Positions 5,387-9,932 of a DNA stretch of 9,932 nt are shown here, one piece after another. Origin of the DNA: GCA-020343675 sp964462945 (GTDB taxonomy: Bacteria; Planctomycetota; Phycisphaerae; Sedimentisphaerales; Anaerobacaceae); assembly GCA_964462945.1 (NCBI GenBank), contig CAYWZW010000114.1:1-9932 (forward strand), in the 5' to 3' direction. A program made the position numbers and the translations under genes. The notes below the pieces were generated by a model that had not been told where the DNA came from, made no database searches, and saw only the letters and a list, made by a program, of their open reading frames with translations. The first letter of the stretch is position 1, and each line of letters begins with the position of its first letter.

Positions 5387-7396
5387 TTGACAACGATAGC
5401 TCGTTATATAGATTTTCACATCCACGGTGACAATATTGTCGAGTGCGAACGGACTTTTGAACTCATCAGAGCCGCTCTTGCCGATCTCCTGGAGTCGATC
5501 ACTGGACCATTTGGCTCACCTGTGTGCCCCGAATTCGAGCTCCGCCTTCGGAATATGAAAAGTCCTCTCCACCTCACTTTCTATCCCGGATTCCGCCGTT
5601 GGGATGAAGATATTCTCCAAGCGGTCCGTGAACGCGGCGGAACGTTGCGAGAAGCGGCTGACGTCATAATCACCGGTGTCAGGTCGCAATCTGAGGAACC
5701 GCTTATCGCCATCGAGTACTGCGGAGCGCTTCCTGCCGGAAACCAAGCATGGCAACGAAGCGGGCGAGCGTATTCTTTCGGATTGGCACGGGTGCCATAT
5801 CTGTACGTAGCCGAACTTGGAGGCTACGAACTTGACTCGAATCGCAGTCGCAAGGCACCTCGGATGCCCAATCCGGCCGTTCCCTTCAGCTACATCTCCT
5901 ACTCGCTCGAACAAAAAACTCCTGTGCTACCTGTCTTCGTGACCAGTCCCGGTGCCGACGAAACATCCCGGATAGCACATACTGACGAATTCGCTGATGA
6001 TGAACTGATTGCCCTGACGCGAGCAGTCCTTCTCAACGAAGACCCCGGTCTCATCCACCAACTGCTTCGCCTCAAAGTGCTTGCACTTGTCAGGAAACGA
6101 GCAGTGAAATCCAGACCTGGACGGACACTGACTCCGCAACAATGGGAAGATGCATACATTTCCCTGGAAAAAGGACTATCTCTTGTTGAGTTCATCGTTC
6201 GCAAGGCGCCTCTCTCGTGGTCTAAGACCGCTTATATTGCCGCTCTCACGCCCACTGCGAAAGCCCTGATGGAGTTAACCTCTGGCTTCGCCATCGGACT
6301 CACTTCCACCGAACTTCCCATGTGCATTGTAGCCTGCGACAAGCGTCCGGCTTTCGCTTCGCGAGTGTCGGCGTTGTACGCCGACCTGCCCCATGATTTT
6401 GTCCAATGGCTGGCGCGGAGGGAGCACCTCGTAATGTGTTGGATTATGGGCTTCAAGCCGCGCGGCGACGATGCCAGACCTGATCGCGGTTTGCCTCCTC
6501 TTACTCGCATGCTTATCGGGCAAGGGCACGACCTTCTCTCAGTTGTCTACGGGCCAGCACCAGACTCAACCTGGCCACTTCTCAAGAGCGATCCGGCAAC
6601 ACTTGCCCAGCGAAACGGGCTTTGGGAGGCAATACTGGCGGTCAGCGATGCTATTCTCGTTGATACAGCTACAGACCACGTGACAAACCATGGATTTCTC
6701 CGATCTCACTGGGAAACCTCTATCCAAAAGCCAACGGCCCGCACGATATTCGTCAAACCCGTCCCGACCAGTGTTGGCGAGAACGATGTTGATACCGTTC
6801 TCCATCTTTTGCTTGCCCGTCACGGCGGACCCAAAGTCTACGAGGGCATGTGCAACCCGCCGGGCGGGGACTGGAGCGGTGTCTCCCTTCGGTCCCCTGA
6901 CCGCTCCCTCGAACTCAGGTGGCTGTCTCTGCCGAGAGTAAGCGGAGCCTCCACGAAGCGTCCTGACCACGTATTCCAACTCTTCGGAATCAGTCCGCGT
7001 CCCATCATCCTTTCTGTCGAATCCAAGGAAACTGCAAGGGCGGTCGAGACTCGTATTGGTCCAAGGCTTTCGGCCTATATCGCCAATCTGATCGCATCTC
7101 CGGCGAGCATTGAACGCAAGGAGCCATCACAACCATGGTGTCACTCAGCTCACCGCCTGAATCCTGACAACTTCATTTTCGCCTCTGCTGTTGCGTTCAT
7201 CTCTGGTTCTCAGTCGCATATCGATTCGGTCATCGCCAGAGCTAAAGCAGACCTGATTTTGGCCTACACATTTCGGGCGAATGGTGAGTCATGCGACATC
7301 CGCTTAATCCCAAAGGGAAAGACGGGAAAAATAATCGCTGATTACGTTTTGGGCATTAACGTTTCTGGAACTGGAATTTCGCTTCGGCCCGCCTAG
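5387..7396 (+). CDS. Putative Type IIS restriction endonuclease, PD-(D/E)XK, possibly with two catalytic domains
   Basis: A 669-aa protein, predicted to cut DNA at the site protected by the adjacent double methyltransferase. In the C-terminal part, KRPDHVFQLF (524-533) followed by PIILSVESKE (539-548) forms a PD-(D/E)XK site: D527, E545, K547. Near the N-terminus AADVIITG (90-97) and PLIAIEYCGALPAGNQAWQR (105-124) repeat the geometry: D92 to E110 is 18 residues, as is D527 to E545. There the Lys position is Cys112. Length and two-site layout recall monomeric Type IIS enzymes such as Mva1269I/BsmI, which hold two distinct nuclease centres in one chain; that is inference, and the target sequence is unknown. 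No signal peptide or membrane segment is evident. The start is TTG with only a weak GAGAG upstream; an in-frame stop at 5375 prevents a longer reading. The gene ends on the CTAG shared with the methyltransferase. Confidence 0.72.
   Translation: MTTIARYIDFHIHGDNIVECERTFELIRAALADLLESITGPFGSPVCPEFELRLRNMKSPLHLTFYPGFRRWDEDILQAVRERGGTLREAADVIITGVRSQSEEPLIAIEYCGALPAGNQAWQRSGRAYSFGLARVPYLYVAELGGYELDSNRSRKAPRMPNPAVPFSYISYSLEQKTPVLPVFVTSPGADETSRIAHTDEFADDELIALTRAVLLNEDPGLIHQLLRLKVLALVRKRAVKSRPGRTLTPQQWEDAYISLEKGLSLVEFIVRKAPLSWSKTAYIAALTPTAKALMELTSGFAIGLTSTELPMCIVACDKRPAFASRVSALYADLPHDFVQWLARREHLVMCWIMGFKPRGDDARPDRGLPPLTRMLIGQGHDLLSVVYGPAPDSTWPLLKSDPATLAQRNGLWEAILAVSDAILVDTATDHVTNHGFLRSHWETSIQKPTARTIFVKPVPTSVGENDVDTVLHLLLARHGGPKVYEGMCNPPGGDWSGVSLRSPDRSLELRWLSLPRVSGASTKRPDHVFQLFGISPRPIILSVESKETARAVETRIGPRLSAYIANLIASPASIERKEPSQPWCHSAHRLNPDNFIFASAVAFISGSQSHIDSVIARAKADLILAYTFRANGESCDIRLIPKGKTGKIIADYVLGINVSGTGISLRPA
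7393..7396. other. Nested convergent stop codons in palindromic CTAG
   Basis: The plus-strand nuclease gene stops with TAG at 7394-7396. The minus-strand methyltransferase gene stops with TAG read from 7395-7393. Both are carried by one CTAG, so the genes overlap tail to tail by 4 bp with no space for a terminator. Confidence 0.95.
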
Positions 7397-9228
7397 TAGT
7401 TCAGGTAAAGAGACTCTTGGACCTGCTCAACAGGACCATTTAGTACCTTGTTAACAGCCGAGTTGCCGCTCGGTAGCAAGAAGTGGCGTTTGAAAAGGGA
7501 CGCTGGCACAGTGTGACTCAAGTCCTTTGACCCGCGCCGCCCATCAAAGGACAATGCCCATTTTACGCCTCGAGTATTCAACTCCGCAAGGGAGGCAAAG
7601 AATCTCTCCAAATCTAAATCTCTGATGTATCGCTGCCGATTCCCAGCATATGGCGGATCGAAGTAGACAAAATCATCTTTTTCAGTCACCTCCAGTGTAC
7701 TCGTGTAATCCTGGCACACGAAATGAACGTCCTGAATCACTGAGTGCCAAGACTTCACTATATTCTCGAACCGGTGCGGCTCCATTCCTTTCCGTGACAG
7801 GTGGAAGGAATTGTTGAAATCACCTTTATCGTTGAACCGGACAATCCCATTGACACACGTTCGCATGAGGAAGTTCAGGTCAAGTGGGTCCTTTTTTTGA
7901 TTAAACCGCTTTCGTACTGCATAGTAGTACTTGGGGATCTCGTCTCCCTGTCCTTTCATTTTGCTGACATCCACGCCATCAAGCTCTTTCTTTAGTGCCA
8001 TCCACTTGCGTTCATAGTCTTCTACGACCTTCTCAGGCTCGGCCTGTATCATTTGCCACAGCCGAATAAGTGGCTCGTACAAGTCCGCAGCCACAGAGCC
8101 TGGGACTGCTGCCACATAGAGGAGAGCGCCGCCACCGAGAAACGGCTCAAAGTATCGCCGATAGCGTGGCATCAGACTTGCTATAGCAGAAGCCTGTGAA
8201 CGCTTGCTGCCGGTCCACTTGATGAGCGATGGGATAGTCTTCGTCCGCCTCGAGATGTGGAATGTATCGCCTTGAAGCGGCGCTTTTTGCTGTTCGTTCC
8301 TCCCACAAAAAATAATCGGCTGACCAGATGAACCCGCTGTATCGAGTCGCTTATCGCAAATCTCGACATAATGCGGGTCGTTTTCAAAGGCCAAGTATCG
8401 AATGCCCAGCTTCTTCGCAGCAACACAGTCTGATCCCGACCCAGCGAATGGAACCAACAACACATCTCCTTCCCTGGCCGAAAGTTCGAGCATCCGTGTC
8501 AACAGTCGCACTGGCTTCTGAGTCGGGTGCTTTCCGAATTGAATCTCCTCGCGCTTCTTATTGTTTGGAATGTCCCACACGGTCCTCATTTGTTTGCCGC
8601 GCTCCTTGAGGCCGTCCTCCAGGCAGTACATGTCTTTGGACCTCTCATACGCGAAGTAGTACTTTCTGTTCTTAGCACCACCTGTGTGTGCCCACAGTAT
8701 CGTCTCGTGGCTTGCAGTCATACGGCGGCCCGACAAATTGGGAAAGCTGTTTCTCTTGAACCAAACTACTTCATTGATGATTTCAACATCGAGTAGCTGC
8801 AAGGCAAAATTGATGATGCCAATATTGTGATATGTACCGTGAATCCACAACGAGCCCGTCGGCCGCACCACACGCTTTAGTTCAGCAAGCCATGCCAGCG
8901 TAAATCTGAAATACTCAGCCATAGGCATGTCGTCCCATTCCGCCATGACCTTTGACCAATCACCGCCAAAGCCGGGGAGGCGGACTGAGTTGTCCCACTT
9001 CCACCTGCCACCTTTGCTCAGGTTGTAGGGCGGATCGGCAATCGCCACATCAACACAGTCGTATGGTAATTGCTTCATGGCTGCGACGCAGTCAGCAATA
9101 TAGACCCTGTCAAGCTCAAATGGACCAACTTTGCCGTCTTCATTGGGAAACTTCCTGCTGCTCCGCCTATCGCTTTTCTTCTTGTCTTTTGTACTTGATG
9201 CCGCTATGTCAAAAAGAAGTTGGTGCAT
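7393..9228 (-). CDS. Fused double DNA methyltransferase (beta-class + alpha-class/D12), probable Type IIS modification enzyme
   Basis: Transfers methyl groups from S-adenosylmethionine to DNA. Two complete methyltransferases lie in tandem in 611 aa. The N-terminal one (about 37-300) has beta order: DPPY (motif IV, 65-68) precedes HPTQKP (234-239) and the SAM-binding FAGSGSD (261-267). The C-terminal one (about 333-611) is Dam/D12-like, in alpha order: KWTGSKR (337-343), FEPFLGGGALLY (360-371), RFNDKGDFN (464-472), DPPY (524-527). DPPY in both suggests N6-adenine methylation, though N4-cytosine cannot be excluded for the first. Two specificities in one protein fit an asymmetric site whose strands are methylated separately, as in Type IIS systems (M.FokI is a known fused example, though with two alpha-class domains). 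A Lys/Arg/Ser-rich N-terminal tail (12-26) precedes the first domain. ATG 9228 has GGAGTG 7 nt upstream, inside the HTH gene, which it overlaps by 20 nt. Confidence 0.93.
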   Translation of the reverse strand: MHQLLFDIAASSTKDKKKSDRRSSRKFPNEDGKVGPFELDRVYIADCVAAMKQLPYDCVDVAIADPPYNLSKGGRWKWDNSVRLPGFGGDWSKVMAEWDDMPMAEYFRFTLAWLAELKRVVRPTGSLWIHGTYHNIGIINFALQLLDVEIINEVVWFKRNSFPNLSGRRMTASHETILWAHTGGAKNRKYYFAYERSKDMYCLEDGLKERGKQMRTVWDIPNNKKREEIQFGKHPTQKPVRLLTRMLELSAREGDVLLVPFAGSGSDCVAAKKLGIRYLAFENDPHYVEICDKRLDTAGSSGQPIIFCGRNEQQKAPLQGDTFHISRRTKTIPSLIKWTGSKRSQASAIASLMPRYRRYFEPFLGGGALLYVAAVPGSVAADLYEPLIRLWQMIQAEPEKVVEDYERKWMALKKELDGVDVSKMKGQGDEIPKYYYAVRKRFNQKKDPLDLNFLMRTCVNGIVRFNDKGDFNNSFHLSRKGMEPHRFENIVKSWHSVIQDVHFVCQDYTSTLEVTEKDDFVYFDPPYAGNRQRYIRDLDLERFFASLAELNTRGVKWALSFDGRRGSKDLSHTVPASLFKRHFLLPSGNSAVNKVLNGPVEQVQESLYLNY

Positions 9229-9442
9229 CTTTATTCACTCCTTGAGCTACATCCTGAAGTACCTTCTCTAGATCCGTCCGGAGGTAAAGCCTGTATCCAT
9301 TGAAAGGGTGCCGAGATGCCTTCAGTTTCCCAGATCGGTCCCAGTTTCGAAGAGTTGATGGCGAAACACCCAACAGCAAAGCAGCTTGTTGCACGCCCAG
9401 ATACTCCGAGAATTGTCTTTCTGGGAATTCTTTACTCAACAT
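9209..9442 (-). CDS. MerR-like helix-turn-helix regulator of the R-M locus
   Basis: A 77-aa DNA-binding protein with a MerR/excisionase-type winged HTH. LGVQQAALLLGVSPSTLRNWDRSGKL (15-40) is the helix-turn-helix, RHPFNGYRLY (44-53) the wing, and DLEKVLQDV (57-65) a closing helix. There is no effector-binding or dimerisation extension, so it is a minimal HTH. It is the first gene of the operon with the methyltransferase, and their frames overlap by 20 nt, which suggests translational coupling. A role in timing methyltransferase and nuclease expression is inferred from position; it is not related by motif to classical XRE-type controller (C) proteins. ATG 9442 follows AAGGAA. An excisionase-like function is the main alternative, but no integrase is in view. 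Confidence 0.85.
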   Translation of the reverse strand: MLSKEFPERQFSEYLGVQQAALLLGVSPSTLRNWDRSGKLKASRHPFNGYRLYLRTDLEKVLQDVAQGVNKDAPTSF

Positions 9443-9480
9443 CGATTTCCTTAATATAGAAGACGCCGATTACTGCTACA

Positions 9481-9525
9481 TATACAAACATTATCAACGT
9501 ATACCAAAGATTGCATTAGAGTCAA
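9481..9525 (-). promoter_or_regulatory. Predicted promoter of the regulator-methyltransferase operon with possible operator
   Basis: On the minus strand TTGACT (9525-9520) and TATACG (9503-9498) are 16 nt apart, in a locally AT-rich stretch that ends at the regulator start. The inverted pair TATAC (9481-9485) and GTATA (9499-9503), separated by 13 bp, overlaps the -10 box and could be a binding site for the MerR-like protein. The arms are short, so the operator is tentative. Confidence 0.45.
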
Positions 9526-9700
9526 CAGTAAAATCGGGTTTTCGGATAATCACCCGAGGCGATCGCTGTCGGTCGGTTTCTCCCTGATCCGTGCCTGAGT
9601 GCAAGCCACGACCGGCCCATCGAGTATCCAGAATTCGCGTTCATTTGTGTTGATTTGCCCTGGGCATGGCAAGGCCACGTGGTTAGACTTAAACAGTGAA

Positions 9701-9717
9701 TCGACAAGGCTCACGAT
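9701..9717. repeat. REP-like half-site, copy 1
   Basis: TCGACAAGGCTCACGAT matches the sequence at 9842-9858 at 16 of 17 positions. The unit resembles the TCGACAAGCTCA intergenic repeats seen in many environmental bacteria. Confidence 0.55.
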
Positions 9718-9723
9718 TATCAC

Positions 9724-9741
9724 TTTGCCGGCGCCGGCAAA
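9724..9741. repeat. 18-bp perfect palindrome TTTGCCGGCGCCGGCAAA
   Basis: The sequence equals its own reverse complement over 18 bp with no spacer. It lies between the two REP-like half-sites. It could be a dimeric protein binding site or a cruciform-forming repeat. No T-run follows, and with no loop it is a poor terminator. Confidence 0.7.
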
Positions 9742-9841
9742 ATGATCGTTCGGATAATTCGGAAGACCGCTTGCTTAGTTGAACGAAACCGTCAAAATCA
9801 TGAAGCAGATCGACGAAACCATCGCCGCCCCCGGCGGCCGT

Positions 9842-9858
9842 TCGACAAAGCTCACGAT
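9842..9858. repeat. REP-like half-site, copy 2
   Basis: TCGACAAAGCTCACGAT, one base different from the copy at 9701-9717 and in the same orientation. It directly follows the GCCGCC/GGCGGC hairpin. Confidence 0.55.
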
Positions 9859-9894
9859 GTAAAACTGGCCAATAAAATAGAAAGTAGGAAAAGT

Positions 9895-9932
9895 ATGAAA
9901 GTAGAAATTAAAGGAAAAGAATTGATAATCAC
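9895..9932 (+). CDS. 5' end of an unidentified gene, cut by the window edge
   Basis: ATG at 9895 is preceded by AGGA with a 5-nt spacer, a good ribosome-binding site. The frame stays open to the window end and reads MKVEIKGKELII. Twelve codons are too few to assign a family. The A-rich composition differs from the amino-acid genes at the left. The evidence for a real gene is the start context only. Confidence 0.5.
   Translation, partial: MKVEIKGKELII

Larger units (their letters stand above)
9526..9894. other. Non-coding region between R-M island and the next gene
   Basis: About 370 bp with no credible complete gene. It holds an 18-bp perfect palindrome, two TCGACAA(A/G)GCTCACGAT copies, and a small hairpin GCCGCC/GGCGGC (9824-9838). 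A short reading frame starting at TTG 9779 (ATG 9799) reads LNETVKIMKQIDETIAAPGG and stops at 9861. It has a coding-like flavour and could be a gene remnant, but it is too short to judge. Confidence 0.4.

Noticed and set aside
4950..5393. 147-codon minus-strand ORF, and overlapping small ORFs in the intergenic region
   Set aside because: They run through several tandem and palindromic repeats and show low-complexity translation, with no family resemblance.
5387..5412. TTGACA at the nuclease start as a -35 promoter box
   Set aside because: TATA-like sequence follows at only about 14 nt, too close, and the TTG is the best start codon of the frame.
9522..9707. 61-codon minus-strand ORF
   Set aside because: No ribosome-binding site or domain; it overlaps the predicted regulator promoter and REP-like sequence.

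Overview
The window looks like a chromosomal segment of an environmental bacterium of moderate to high GC. It joins a conserved aspartate-family amino-acid biosynthesis cluster to an accessory restriction-modification (R-M) island. Taxonomy cannot be fixed from the sequence. The archaeal-type phosphoglycerate-mutase-like enzyme next to aspartate kinase and homoserine dehydrogenase, and the short-period degenerate intergenic repeats, recall Planctomycetota (Phycisphaerae-like) and similar uncultured lineages; this is a low-confidence guess.

Region 1 (13-4561, all on the minus strand, transcribed right to left): homoserine dehydrogenase (hom), then an ApgM-type phosphoglycerate-mutase-like protein that starts on TTG inside a 4-nt TTGA overlap with hom and is probably the homoserine kinase. 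Next comes aspartate kinase (lysC) behind its own good sigma70-like promoter, then a membrane-anchored staphylococcal-nuclease-like protein. Together hom, the ApgM protein and lysC supply aspartokinase, homoserine dehydrogenase and probably homoserine kinase steps of threonine/methionine synthesis. Both LysC and Hom carry ACT domains.

Region 2 (4562-5386): about 825 bp without a credible gene. It is packed with repeats: an 8-bp-period inverted repeat in the hom leader, a GC-rich nested hairpin, two copies of a 38-bp palindromic element, a REP-like palindrome, and several tandem arrays with periods of 7, 8 and about 10 bp. Just before the next gene sits a 14-bp-period direct repeat enclosed by GGCGTC/GACGCC arms.

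Region 3 (5387-9442): a compact Type II, probably Type IIS, R-M locus. A 669-aa protein on the plus strand is the likely restriction endonuclease. It has a clear C-terminal PD-(D/E)XK site and a second, degenerate nuclease-like motif near the N-terminus. Convergent to it, a MerR-like HTH regulator and a 611-aa double methyltransferase (beta-class plus alpha-class DPPY domains fused) form a minus-strand operon. The endonuclease and methyltransferase genes end on opposite strands of one palindromic CTAG. The layout recalls the monomeric two-active-site Type IIS enzymes such as BsmI/Mva1269I.

Region 4 (9443-9932): the regulator's promoter region, a stretch with an 18-bp perfect palindrome and two copies of a REP-like half-site, and the first codons of a plus-strand gene that runs out of the window.
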